Source: Mesorhizobium helmanticense (GTDB lineage: Bacteria > Pseudomonadota > Alphaproteobacteria > Rhizobiales > Rhizobiaceae). From it: a stretch of 64,000 bases of DNA. Position numbers and translations under genes: made by a program. The stretch lies in assembly GCF_003034915.1 (NCBI RefSeq), contig NZ_PZJX01000043.1, forward strand, positions 1 to 64,000, in the 5' to 3' direction. This document shows positions 7,484 through 16,094 of this stretch, piece after piece. The stretch's first letter is position 1. Each line of letters begins with the position of its first letter. A model generated the notes under the pieces. The model did not search any database. It saw only the letters and a program-made list of their open reading frames with translations, and was not told where the DNA came from.

Positions 7484-8835
7484 ACCCAGATGTCGCTCGT
7501 GCAGTCACCGCCGGGATAACGGGTTTCGTGGCAGCGGCTAGGTCCATTTGGTTCCTTGCCAAAATCGACGACAAATCGCGGATCAATTTCCATGCCGCCG
7601 TTTTCCGTATCGCAATTGACCATCAGCATGCATCCGCCATTGGTGCGGATTTCCGGATAAAACTGATTGTCCCAGGTCGAGAACAGCGAGGTCGTTACAT
7701 AGAGGCGCTTGCCGTCGAGGCTGAGCTGTATCATCTGCGGCCCGCCAGTCACTTTCACGCCATTGACCTCGGGCGCACGGCCGAGAAGTCCGCCCATCCA
7801 CACTTGTCCGGTGAGCCTGGCGTTGTGCGGGTCCGAGATGTCGTACTGGCGGATGTCGCCATGCAGCCAGTTGCAGAGATAGAGGTATCTATCGTCCATG
7901 CTGAGCAGAATGACCGAGATCACGCCCGGTATCGGGATCGGCCATTCGGGATGCGGCTCATTGCCGACATCGACGATTTTTTCCCATTGCCAGTCACCCG
8001 CCGTATCCTTCCACCAATGGATGATATTTGCGGACAGGGCCGCGCCGACAAAGCCGTGACTGCTATCGGGATTATGATGGAACCGCACTTCCAGCGGGAG
8101 CAAACCATCTTCACCGAGATAGAATGTTTGCTTTGGCTCCTTTTTCTCAAAATCCCAGAAATGGATCTCCCGGCCATACTTCAGGTGGCCAACCTCCTCC
8201 AGGTCAAAACCAGGCATGAAGGTATTGGGCGCGGCCCATTCCGAGCTGACCATTACGTTATGTCGCGGCTGGTACCAGAAATCATAACCAAACTTGATGC
8301 CGCCCATGGAGTTTTCCCAACGGCCGACAATCTCGAACTCCTTGTTGAGCTGCAAATAGCCACCTGGGGCATTGCCTTGAGCGTCGCCAAGCATGGAAAC
8401 GATGATGTCCGAGCCGAGGCAATGCACCGTGTGCGGCGCCGACAGATTGGTCCTGGTTTTGATTTCAGCGCCGTCTATGACCTTGAACAGTGTCGGATTG
8501 CGGGGATCGGTTCCGCAATCGACAATATGCAGATTGGTCGAGCGCACACCCGGCACAATCAGATACTTGCGCTCCATGCCCGCATCGCCATGGCACGACG
8601 AACAGGCGTTCCAGCCCATGTGATGGAGCTCATCGCCAATGTCAGGCATTTGCAAACGTGAAATCACCTGGCTGTAGGTCGAACTCTCCGGGTCGACATC
8701 AATGGTACACAAATAGTCCGGCTTCTGAATGCCCGTGCCAGTGTAGATGGCAATCGTATAGAGCAGCTTTTCGCGAGGTGCCCTGATCGCCTCTGCTGGA
8801 GAGGCATAGCCCGGTCCACAGCAATGATTGGTCAT
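7480..8835 (-). CDS. mtoX: Methanethiol oxidase / selenium-binding protein 56 family
   Basis: 451 residues of the SBP56 family, whose bacterial members oxidise methanethiol to formaldehyde, hydrogen sulphide and hydrogen peroxide. Conserved features seen are the N-terminal CCGPGYASP, WNACSSCHGD near residues 76-85, HTVHCLG, FHHNPDSSHGFVGAAL and the C-terminal RCHE..YPGGDCTSDIWV. I chose the ATG at 8835 because GGGGAAG lies just upstream; a start 45 bases earlier would add an atypical leader. It heads a coupled operon with a ferredoxin and a CoA-binding protein. Family membership is firm; substrate in this organism is inferred. Confidence 0.88.
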   Translation of the reverse strand: MTNHCCGPGYASPAEAIRAPREKLLYTIAIYTGTGIQKPDYLCTIDVDPESSTYSQVISRLQMPDIGDELHHMGWNACSSCHGDAGMERKYLIVPGVRSTNLHIVDCGTDPRNPTLFKVIDGAEIKTRTNLSAPHTVHCLGSDIIVSMLGDAQGNAPGGYLQLNKEFEIVGRWENSMGGIKFGYDFWYQPRHNVMVSSEWAAPNTFMPGFDLEEVGHLKYGREIHFWDFEKKEPKQTFYLGEDGLLPLEVRFHHNPDSSHGFVGAALSANIIHWWKDTAGDWQWEKIVDVGNEPHPEWPIPIPGVISVILLSMDDRYLYLCNWLHGDIRQYDISDPHNARLTGQVWMGGLLGRAPEVNGVKVTGGPQMIQLSLDGKRLYVTTSLFSTWDNQFYPEIRTNGGCMLMVNCDTENGGMEIDPRFVVDFGKEPNGPSRCHETRYPGGDCTSDIWV

Positions 8836-8992
8836 GGGTACTTCCCCAATTTGAACAGGCCAGCCCCAACAGGGGGTCAAGCTGGAATGTTAGTGCATGC
8901 TTGGCATTGGCGCTATGGCCGGGGTGGCTGGTCAAGCGCGCACCGTGACGTACAACTCGGCGACAGAGCGCCCACGGGACCGTCCGCCGGCG

Positions 8993-9187
8993 TTGCCTTC
9001 GGCGGCCGTGATCGGCGCCACCTCGATCTTCGGCGGCGGCTACACCGGCACCATCATGGGCGCCCTCACCGTGCTGACGACGCTGCTGACCATCCTGCAA
9101 ATGCCGGAGGGGGCAAGGCGGATATTGTTTGGGCTGATAGTGCTGTTCGTAACGGCGGCGTATTTGCGGATTGTGGAGGAACGGTAG
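8993..9187 (+). pseudogene. Permease 3'-end remnant, copy C
   Basis: Matches the last about 200 bases of permease 2 (3424-3633) and ends in the same RIVEER stop context. Relative to the intact gene it has three separate 6-base deletions, each removing two codons (near 9003, 9036 and 9067), so the frame survives to the stop. No permease start is present. A tail (about 9188-9260) resembles those after copies B and D. With the methanethiol oxidase promoter region upstream, this accounts for the gap 8836-9318. Confidence 0.85.
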
Positions 9188-9318
9188 GGGGGACGCAAAG
9201 TCGACCTACGTCTGCCAAGATGTTGACGGCAGCTTTGCGCACAAAAATCAGACGTTCAGGTAGCCTTAGGTATTTCCGGAGAGCAGTCACTGCCGCCGCC
9301 TTCCCGTGCACTAAGGAC

Positions 9319-10215
9319 TCAGGAACGCGGAGGGGCGGTCGAGCCGCGGACGAGTAGTTTTACGGGCATCACGATCTGCCGCGGTCGATCGTTTGCCAAC
9401 ACCATCGCCGCAGCAAGCTTCCCCTTTCCGACGATGTCCTGCGCAATGGTCGTGAGAGGAGGCACCGTGCGCGCCGACTCTGAAGTGCCATCGAAGCCCA
9501 CGACGGACACCCGCTCGGGTATGCAAATGCCTCGACGAACCGCCTCATTCAGCACCGTGATCGCCTGCCAATCGGACATGGTCAAGATTGCGGTTGCTTC
9601 GGGAGCCCGGTCGAAGACGACGGCTCCGGCGGACGGATCCCCAGGCGTCGTCTCGATGATCGGAACGTTGTCGATCGACAGGCCGACTTTCGCCAGACCC
9701 TCGGCGAACCCGTCGAGCCTCTGACGGTCGAATTGGAAGCCCGCCGTGATCATGCGACCAGCGGTGAAGGGCATGTGGACGATCGGCGGCCCGGCGGTCC
9801 GCCGTATGGACAGTATGACAAAACGGCGATGCCCCAGCGCCGCCAGGTGCTCGACGGCAAGGAGTGCGCCACCCTTTCCGTCGATGCGGATCGAGTTGAC
9901 GTCCGCCCCAGCATCGCTCTCGAGGATCACGAAGGGTAACCGCCGCCGCTTCGCCGAGGAGACAAGCTCGATGTCGGCGCTGTGGCCCAGAATGAAGCCA
10001 TCTACCAGAGCCTTCCGGATGGTAGAGGCGCGGCTGGAGTCGGTGCCGTTTATGAGACTCAGCGTCGCCCCTGCTTCGTCGCAGGCTTGCGCTACACCAA
10101 GGGTGAGTTCGCGCAGATATGGGCTTCGAATCATGTCTGAAATAGCATAGTCGCCGGGCGGCATAAGTCCGATTGCGTTGAATTTGCCACCATGCCGCGC
10201 AGTCCTGCGCCCGGA
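9319..10215 (-). pseudogene. LacI-family regulator lacking its DNA-binding domain
   Basis: The translation matches a LacI/GalR ligand-binding domain: AIGLMPPGDY.., IRIDGKGGALLAVEHLAALGHRR, SVVGFDGTSESARTVPPLTTIAQD and a C-terminal LVRGSTAPP. No helix-turn-helix of the usual VTIKDIA..AGVS type exists upstream. The open frame continues to 10440 but there reads only the antisense of the neighbouring gene. The 5' end therefore seems lost where the divergent MoaF-like gene begins. It may be a dead gene or a truncated effector-binding protein. It lies beside permease remnant C, which suggests remains of a sugar locus. Confidence 0.65.
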
Positions 10216-10249
10216 ACCTGGCTTTGCCTCCACATTAGGGAGAATGAGG

Positions 10250-10579
10250 ATGACTGGCTTCAGCGTAGACCCGACCTCGCTCGTCGGGAAGACATTCGAT
10301 TGTTCATTCGGCGCTTTCGTGCCGAGACTGACGGTGCTCTCACCGAACGAATTGCGGGTGCAGGCGACGATTGGCTCGACGGAGATCGACGAGGTCGTGA
10401 GCAGCACCCTCACCGGCGTTCGACCGGGCCTCTTCGTCATGAGTTGGACCGAGCAAAGTGGTACCTTCGTAGTGCAGATTCAGGATCACGAGAACGATAT
10501 CGTCCACAACTATGCACGGCTGGCTGACGGAGGGCTGTTCTGCGCGCAGGGCGCAATTCAACCGGCGGCGGCTGCCTAA
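10250..10579 (+). CDS. MoaF-like (lipocalin-type) small protein
   Basis: 109 residues. The pattern GKTFDCSFGAF..RLTVLSPNELRV....GVRPGLFVMSWTEQSGTFVVQIQDHE resembles the beta-barrel of MoaF-related proteins, which are often beside small oxidative or aromatic-compound genes and have no proven reaction. AGGGAGA at 10237-10243 is well spaced for this ATG; another ATG lies 6 bases upstream. It is head-to-head with the truncated LacI gene and followed by a cupin gene in the same direction. Confidence 0.6.
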   Translation: MTGFSVDPTSLVGKTFDCSFGAFVPRLTVLSPNELRVQATIGSTEIDEVVSSTLTGVRPGLFVMSWTEQSGTFVVQIQDHENDIVHNYARLADGGLFCAQGAIQPAAAA

Positions 10580-10664
10580 CGGCCCCGAACCAGCAGAAGG
10601 AGCAGTGTGAGAATGCAAGTCACCGGCGCCCGCCCACGGAGCCTGGCGCCACATGGAGACAGCA

Positions 10665-11051
10665 ATGACGATCATGATTGACGATCAGACCGACCCGGCA
10701 CTGTGGGATCCGACACTCGACGCGGTCATCGCGGCGCCCGCCAACCACAAGATTGTATTCGAGAACGACCGGCTGCGCGTCCTCGAAGTGATCCTCGGAC
10801 CCGACGAGGAAGAGCCGGTTCACCATCACCGCTGGCCCTCTGTCTTCGTGTTCGACCAGGTCCAGGGCCCGATCCACGACTTCGCGCCGGACGGCACCAT
10901 GATGCCGCCGAACCGGGACGTGATCCAGGCGATCCAGGCGTGGGACGGAAAGGGCTGCCTTGTCGTGCACATGGCTCCGCAACCGGCAGGCCGGGTCCTG
11001 AATGCCTCTGGCAAGACACTTCATGGCATCAGGGTAGAAATGAAGTCGTAA
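10665..11051 (+). CDS. Cupin-domain protein
   Basis: 128 residues. The metal-binding cupin motif is visible as PDEEEPVHHHRWPSVFVFDQ (around residues 46-65), with the second-motif region near CLVVHMAPQPAGRV. GGAGA lies 6 bases before this ATG; an ATG 12 bases upstream is a less likely start. Single-domain cupins of this size include sugar epimerase-like and dioxygenase-like proteins, so no reaction is assigned. It follows the MoaF-like gene by about 85 bases and may share its transcript. Confidence 0.78.
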   Translation: MTIMIDDQTDPALWDPTLDAVIAAPANHKIVFENDRLRVLEVILGPDEEEPVHHHRWPSVFVFDQVQGPIHDFAPDGTMMPPNRDVIQAIQAWDGKGCLVVHMAPQPAGRVLNASGKTLHGIRVEMKS

Positions 11052-11334
11052 GGACTTCCTCACGGAGGGGATCAAAGTGACTGTCGAAGACGCATGCGTC
11101 CGGTAACGCTACATTCTCAACTACGGCAGGCTAGGCCGCTTGCATCCCAAAACTGCCATTCCGTTTCCGGCCCCATTTCCGGCCGTTGCATCCCGTGAAG
11201 GAAAGGAACCTTCGCACTCCACCACCGCAGCGGCCACGGTCCCCTTTCCACCCCACCATTCAAAACGGATGCACGACCCCACGCCACAAGCTATATTACC
11301 CCCTCGGGCTGACGTCATTGAAGGGGGGCATGAC

Positions 11335-12294
11335 ATGCAGGCAGTGCCGATAGCGCATCAAGCGGCGCAACCTGCCCTCGCGCCCACATCCTCCATGGCC
11401 GGCTATCCAACCGCCGTGCTGTGCTGGTTGCTTTCGGCCGGGGTCTATATCGCGGCCAAGTGGGTGGCGCCTGAGATGCCGCCCTGGGGGCTCTGCTTCT
11501 GGCGGCTGGCGCTGGCTTGCGCCATCCTGCTGCCGATCGTGCACCGTCATCACGAGGCGATGATCGGGCTTTTGCGAACGCGCGCCGTGGAGGTCGTCGC
11601 CGTGGGAGCGATCGGCCTGACGCTGTGCCAGGGCATGATCTACCATGGCCTCAACGACACCGACGCCACCACGGCCGGCATCATCATGGCGCTGTCGCCC
11701 GTGATGACGATGGTGCTCGCCCGTTTCGTGCTTGGCGAGCCGCTCGGGCTGTGGAAGTCGCTTGGCGCGGTTGTTGCGCTGGCCGGGATGGTTTTCATCG
11801 TCGCCCACGGCAACCTGACGGCGCTGCTGCAACTCAAGTTCAACGCCGGCGAACTGTGGATCGTCGGCAGCGCGTTCTGCTGGGGCCTCTACACCGTTCT
11901 GTTGCGCCGTGCCAAATTCGGCATCGAACTGTTGCCGATGGTCGTGCTGCTGCTCGGCGCCGGCGCGCTGGTCGCCTTGCCGTTCCATCTGTGGGAATTG
12001 TTCAACGACGAACGCTCCACCATGGATGTCGACAGCGTGCTGGCGCTCGCCTATCTGGCGGGCCCCGGCGGCGCCTTGATGTACTATCTCTACAACAAAA
12101 GCGTGGAAACGCTTGGCGCCAGCCGGGCGAGCATGCTGCTCTATCTGCAGACGGTGTTCGTCGCCATACTCGCCTATCTGTTGCTCGGCGAGGGCTTGCA
12201 CGACTACGATCTGGTCGGCGCTGCCTTCATCGTCGCCGGCATCGTGCTCGCCACCGTGCTCAAGCCCAGGCCGGCGCAACCACGCGTCGCCTAG
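11335..12294 (+). CDS. DMT-superfamily (EamA) transporter
   Basis: 319 residues with ten predicted membrane segments in two EamA repeats, the usual drug/metabolite exporter form. The first repeat begins AVLCWLLSAGVYIAAKWV; the second ends AAFIVAGIVLATVL. The substrate is unknown; relatives export amino acids or metabolites. I chose the ATG at 11335 because AAGGGGGG is directly upstream and the open frame before it encodes a low-complexity, non-membrane leader. Confidence 0.85.
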   Translation: MQAVPIAHQAAQPALAPTSSMAGYPTAVLCWLLSAGVYIAAKWVAPEMPPWGLCFWRLALACAILLPIVHRHHEAMIGLLRTRAVEVVAVGAIGLTLCQGMIYHGLNDTDATTAGIIMALSPVMTMVLARFVLGEPLGLWKSLGAVVALAGMVFIVAHGNLTALLQLKFNAGELWIVGSAFCWGLYTVLLRRAKFGIELLPMVVLLLGAGALVALPFHLWELFNDERSTMDVDSVLALAYLAGPGGALMYYLYNKSVETLGASRASMLLYLQTVFVAILAYLLLGEGLHDYDLVGAAFIVAGIVLATVLKPRPAQPRVA

Positions 12295-12360
12295 AAATCT
12301 TGCGAGCGACGGGCGAGGAATTCTGTATAACTCTCCAAAACGCTCAGGGAAGGCTTGGGG

Positions 12361-12714
12361 ATGAGAATTGCGATAGTCGTCGCCTTGGCCGCGACATTGG
12401 CCGGATGTGTGAGCTCTCCGGTCGAGTACGAAGCGTCGCTTTCGCAGCAAGACCCGAAATGGCTGTCGCCGGAATGCCAGCAAGCCCGCATGGCGGCTTC
12501 GGATTACGCCGCACGCGAGAAAGAGCACCCAGGCTGGGGCTTCGGCGTCCTGCTTGGCCCGTATTCACTGGGGCTCGTGGCAGCCATCAAGGAGCATGAG
12601 CAGAAGCAGCGAAAGCTGTTCGCCCGCGAGGTGCACTTGCGGTGCTCGAATCTGCCGCTGCCAAAGGCGCTGGAGGGCGCTCCCCAGGGTGCAAGTCAGA
12701 CGAAATATCCATAG
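12361..12714 (+). CDS. Small lipoprotein
   Basis: 117 residues with a lipoprotein signal: a short hydrophobic N-terminus ending LAGC, with cysteine 16 as the predicted lipidation site. The mature part contains a hydrophobic GFGVLLGPYSLGLVAAIKEHEQKQRKL segment and a cysteine pair (ECQQ, RCSN). No family recognised. CAGGGAAGG at 12346-12353 fits the ATG. It lies between the DMT exporter and the convergent VOC protein. Confidence 0.72.
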   Translation: MRIAIVVALAATLAGCVSSPVEYEASLSQQDPKWLSPECQQARMAASDYAAREKEHPGWGFGVLLGPYSLGLVAAIKEHEQKQRKLFAREVHLRCSNLPLPKALEGAPQGASQTKYP

Positions 12715-12773
12715 GCACCACTGCCTTCCTTCGCCGACGAGGGGAACGCCTGGCGCTACGCGGGCATGGCGCG

Positions 12774-13259
12774 TCAGCCGCGCCGCGCCGCGTCGATCGC
12801 GGCGACGTCGATCTTCTTCATCTCCATCATCGCATCGAAGGCGCGCCTGGCTTCGTCGCCGCCTGCCGCCATCGCCTCGGTCAGCGTGCGCGGCGTGATC
12901 TGCCAGGACAGGCCCCATTTGTCCTTGCACCAGCCGCAGGCGCTTTCCTGGCCGCCATTGCCGACGATGGCATTCCAGTAGCGATCGGTTTCCTGCTGGT
13001 CGTCGGTGGCGATCTGGAACGAGAAGGCCTCGCTCTGCTTGAACGCGGGACCGCCATTGAGGCCGAGACAGGCAACGCCGGCAACGGTGAATTCGACCGT
13101 CAATACGTCGCCCTTCTTGCCGGACGGATAGTCGCTGGGGGCACGGTGGACGGTGCTTACCTTGCTGTCGGGAAAGGTCTCGGCATAGAAGCGGGCCGCG
13201 GCCTCCGCGTCCTTGTCGTACCACAGGCAAATCGTATTCTTCGGGATCGGCATTCGCAT
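12774..13259 (-). CDS. VOC / PhnB-like (3-demethylubiquinone methyltransferase-like fold) protein
   Basis: 161 residues of the vicinal-oxygen-chelate superfamily, PhnB/DUF1338-like branch. It opens with NTICLWYDKDAEAAARFYAETFPDS and has CLGLNGGPAFKQSEAFSFQI, ETDRYWNAIVGNGGQESACGWCKDKWGLSWQITP and a C-terminal helix with AMMEMKKIDV. These are typical of the 3-dmu-9_3-mt domain, whose real reaction is mostly unknown. Two ATGs (13259, 13253) lie behind GGAAAGGAA; either could be used. It reads convergently with the lipoprotein gene. Confidence 0.85.
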   Translation of the reverse strand: MRMPIPKNTICLWYDKDAEAAARFYAETFPDSKVSTVHRAPSDYPSGKKGDVLTVEFTVAGVACLGLNGGPAFKQSEAFSFQIATDDQQETDRYWNAIVGNGGQESACGWCKDKWGLSWQITPRTLTEAMAAGGDEARRAFDAMMEMKKIDVAAIDAARRG

Positions 13260-13337
13260 GTTCCTTTCCGTTGAAACAGATGTCTCCTCTTCCGAAATAG
13301 GTCGCCAGCCTCTTTTCTCCACCCTGTCGGAAGCAGA

Positions 13338-13403
13338 GCAATCGCACATGGCAGCGCCGGCCCCCTCTCCGAGACGGAGAGGGGGAGCGTCATATGCGAT
13401 TGC
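13338..13403. repeat. Small intergenic palindromic element
   Basis: Outer arms GCAATCGCACATG (13338-13350) and CATATGCGATTGC (13391-13403) match at 12 of 13 positions when one is reversed. The centre folds as CCCCCTCTCCGAGACGGAGAGGGGG. It is a compact member of the rhizobial palindromic element type and lies in a 309-base gap (13260-13568) that holds no gene. Confidence 0.75.
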
Positions 13404-13568
13404 ACTGCTGATAGAAGCAAATCGCCAGGCCCGGCTAGCCACTTCGCGTTACAGCCAAAATGTGTTCAGTGAACCATGGGCGTCTGGACCGAGATTGGTT
13501 TTCGCATGGCGAACCGACGGTTTCATCACTAGATGACACAAACCTCTCAAGCTGACGCGGACCCAATC

Positions 13569-14588
13569 ATGAAGAAAATCGGCTTTCTGTCGTTCGGACA
13601 CTGGACCCCCTCGAACCAGTCGCAAACGCGCTCCGCCTCCGACATGCTGCTGCAATCCATAGAGCTCGCCGTCGCCGCCGAGCAGCTTGGCGCCGACGGC
13701 GCTTATTTTCGCGTGCACCACTTCGCCCGCCAGCTCTCGTCACCGTTCCCGCTGCTGGCCGCGGTCGGCGCCAGGACCAGCCGCATCGAGATCGGCACCG
13801 CGGTGATCGACATGCGCTATGAGAACCCGCTCTATATGGCCGAGGATGCGGGTGCCGCCGATCTGATCGCCGGCGGGCGCCTCCAGCTCGGCATCAGCCG
13901 TGGCTCGCCCGAGCAGGTCATCGACGGCTGGCGCTACTTCGGCTACGCGCCGGCGGAGGGCGAAAGCGACGCCGACATGGCGCGTCGTCACACCAGCGTT
14001 TTCCTCGATATTCTCCAGGGCAAAGGCTTCGCCCAGCCGAACCCGCGGCCGATGTTCCCGAACCCGCCCGGCCTGCTGCGCCTCGAGCCTCACTCCGAAG
14101 GGCTTCGCGAGCGGATCTGGTGGGGCGCCGCCACCAACGCGACGGCGGAGTGGGCCGCAAAATTGGGGATGAACCTGCAGAGTTCCACCCTCAAATTCGA
14201 CGAGAGCGGCAAGCCGTTCCACATCCAGCAGGCCGAGCAGATCCGCGGCTTCCGCGCCGCCTGGAAGGAGGCCGGACATCCGCGCGAGCCGCGCGTGTCG
14301 GTAAGCCGCAGCATCTTCGCTTTGGTCGACGATCGCGACCGCGCCTATTTCGGCAGCAGCGATAGCCAGGATCACTTCGGTTACATCGAGCCCGAAAAAC
14401 TCGCCGTCTTCGGCCGCAGCTATGCCGCCGAGCCGGACGTCCTCATCGAGCAGTTGAGGGGCGACGAGGCCATTGCGGAGGCCGATACGCTGCTGCTCAC
14501 CGTGCCGAACCAGCTCGGCGTGGATTACAACGCCCACGTCATCGAGGCGATCCTGACCCACGTGGCCCCGGCATTGGGGTGGCGCTGA
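13569..14588 (+). CDS. LLM-class flavin-dependent monooxygenase
   Basis: 339 residues of the luciferase-like (bacterial luciferase alpha, F420/FMN) superfamily. It shows IGFLSFGHW at the N-terminus, AEQLGADGAYFRVHHFARQLSSPFPLLAAVGARTSRIEIGTAV, and LIAGGRLQLGISRGSP for the flavin phosphate region. The substrate is unknown. An in-frame ATG at 13533 would add 12 residues; I prefer 13569 because the beta strand IGFLSFG should start the domain. No strong ribosome-binding site is visible for either. It is a single gene. Confidence 0.85.
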   Translation: MKKIGFLSFGHWTPSNQSQTRSASDMLLQSIELAVAAEQLGADGAYFRVHHFARQLSSPFPLLAAVGARTSRIEIGTAVIDMRYENPLYMAEDAGAADLIAGGRLQLGISRGSPEQVIDGWRYFGYAPAEGESDADMARRHTSVFLDILQGKGFAQPNPRPMFPNPPGLLRLEPHSEGLRERIWWGAATNATAEWAAKLGMNLQSSTLKFDESGKPFHIQQAEQIRGFRAAWKEAGHPREPRVSVSRSIFALVDDRDRAYFGSSDSQDHFGYIEPEKLAVFGRSYAAEPDVLIEQLRGDEAIAEADTLLLTVPNQLGVDYNAHVIEAILTHVAPALGWR

Positions 14589-14650
14589 CTGCCCGGGCGT
14601 GCATGGAACCGGTGCGGCCCGCAAGGATTATAGGGGCATAGGAGGTTGCC

Positions 14651-14800
14651 ATGATCCGCAAGCTGAAGTCCTGTGAGCACCGCCTCTATTCCCGCAAGGT
14701 CGATCCCAGGACGCACAAGCGCAGAAACCTCGGCACGTTCAAATCGCGGGAAGCCGCCGAGAAGCATGAGCGCGAGGTTCAGTACTTCAAGCGCCATTAG
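14651..14800 (+). CDS. Small basic conserved protein, 49 residues
   Basis: The frame runs MIRKLKSCEHRLYSRKVDP to a KHEREVQYFKRH end. It is very rich in Lys/Arg, with LYSRK..P.T.KRRNLGTFKSREAAEKHE resembling the arm-type DNA-binding end of phage integrases. GGAGG lies 5 bases before the ATG. I recognise the pattern as a recurrent short rhizobial protein but know no function; nucleic-acid binding is an inference from charge and pattern. Confidence 0.75.
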   Translation: MIRKLKSCEHRLYSRKVDPRTHKRRNLGTFKSREAAEKHEREVQYFKRH

Positions 14801-14837
14801 AACAATTTCAGGAACGTCGATGTTCCGCGTCAGCCGC

Positions 14838-15986
14838 TCATCCCAGCAGATTGCGCGCCGTGCGCATGAATACTCTTGATCCGATCGGTATCAGATCGTC
14901 GGGAAAGTCATAGTCGGGATTGTGCAGCGCAGGGTACCGCTCGCCGGCGCCGAGGAAAAACATGGCGGACGCCGCGCTGTGGCCGAAGACGCCAAAATCC
15001 TCCGAAGCGCGCATCGGCAGGCTGTCCTCGGTGCGCGGCACGCCTTCTTCGTCGAGCGCGCGGTTGAGATGCTCCACCGCATCCGGCGCGTTGACGCTGG
15101 CAACGAATATCTCGTGATAGTCGCAGCGGACGGAAAGATGGTGCTCGCCGGCGATCTTCGCGGCCAGCGCTTCCGCCGCGGCGACAAGCTCCGCCATACG
15201 GTCGTCGCGCCGGGTGCGCAGTGTCGCCCAGACATGCGCCTGGCCGGGCGCAATGCCGAACACGGCTTCACCCATCAGCGCATGGGTGACGGTCACCATG
15301 CTGAAATCGTCGTCGGCGAAGGTTCCGTGCCCGAGCGCGGGCAGCGCCGGCATCAGCTGGCTGATCGCCATCATTGGCGAGACGCCGGTTTCGGGCATGG
15401 ACGAATGCGCGGTCTTGCCCTCCAGCATGATGCGCATGCCGCGTGACGCGCAATTGACCACGCCGGTTTTGACCCGCACCTCGCCGAACGGCACGCCCGG
15501 CAGATTGTGCAGCGAGAAGGCGAAATCCGGCGCGATCTCGCCGAAGCGCGGATCGGCGACGACGCCGGCGGCGCCATTGCCGGTTTCTTCCGCCGGCTGG
15601 AACATCAGCACGACGCGGCCGCGGGCGGGCCTTTCGCGCCCAAGCTGCCGGCCCAGTGCCGCAAGGATCGCGGTATGCCCGTCATGGCCGCACATATGCG
15701 ACTTTCCCGGCACCAGCGATGAATGCGGCACGCCCGAAAGCTCATGAATCGGCAAGGCATCGAGCTCCGAGCGGAACAGCACCGTCGGCCCTGCCTGACC
15801 GCTGTCATACACCGCCGCCACGCCATGCCCTCCCAGTCCGGTCAGCACCTTGTCCGGCCTCGTATCGGCGAGGAAATCGACGACTTCGCCCGCGGTCTTC
15901 TCCTCCTCATTCGAGATTTCCGGCTGCTGGTGCAGCTTGCGCCGCCATGCCGTAAGCTCGACAATGTCTCGATTGGTCAGGGTCAC
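14838..15986 (-). CDS. M20-family amidohydrolase (HipO-like)
   Basis: 382 residues of the M20D aminoacylase/hippurate hydrolase group, which cleave N-acyl amino acids or similar amides using metal. Visible are RRKLHQQPEISNEE, CGHDGHTA (metal-binding Cys/His/Asp), FQPAEETGNGA with the catalytic Glu, and a C-terminal SEDFG....FFLGAG with the usual metal ligands. I chose the GTG at 15986, with GGAG ten bases upstream; the open frame continues 90 bases further but has no domain features there. It is divergent from the SRPBCC gene. Confidence 0.9.
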   Translation of the reverse strand: MTLTNRDIVELTAWRRKLHQQPEISNEEEKTAGEVVDFLADTRPDKVLTGLGGHGVAAVYDSGQAGPTVLFRSELDALPIHELSGVPHSSLVPGKSHMCGHDGHTAILAALGRQLGRERPARGRVVLMFQPAEETGNGAAGVVADPRFGEIAPDFAFSLHNLPGVPFGEVRVKTGVVNCASRGMRIMLEGKTAHSSMPETGVSPMMAISQLMPALPALGHGTFADDDFSMVTVTHALMGEAVFGIAPGQAHVWATLRTRRDDRMAELVAAAEALAAKIAGEHHLSVRCDYHEIFVASVNAPDAVEHLNRALDEEGVPRTEDSLPMRASEDFGVFGHSAASAMFFLGAGERYPALHNPDYDFPDDLIPIGSRVFMRTARNLLG

Positions 15987-16094
15987 GTTTCTAGGACTCC
16001 GCTTGTGCTGCAAAAAATCTGGGAGCGTGTGTCGGGATTGCCAGGCCCTGTTCGTCCTTAGGGCATCGATACGCAATCAGAAAGGACATACGAT

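Noticed and set aside
10216..10440. N-terminal part of the LacI frame
   Set aside because: No helix-turn-helix; it lies antisense to the MoaF-like gene and looks like chance open frame.
11296..12528. 410-residue minus-strand frame over the DMT exporter
   Set aside because: Antisense shadow of a ten-helix transporter in GC-rich DNA; no domain.
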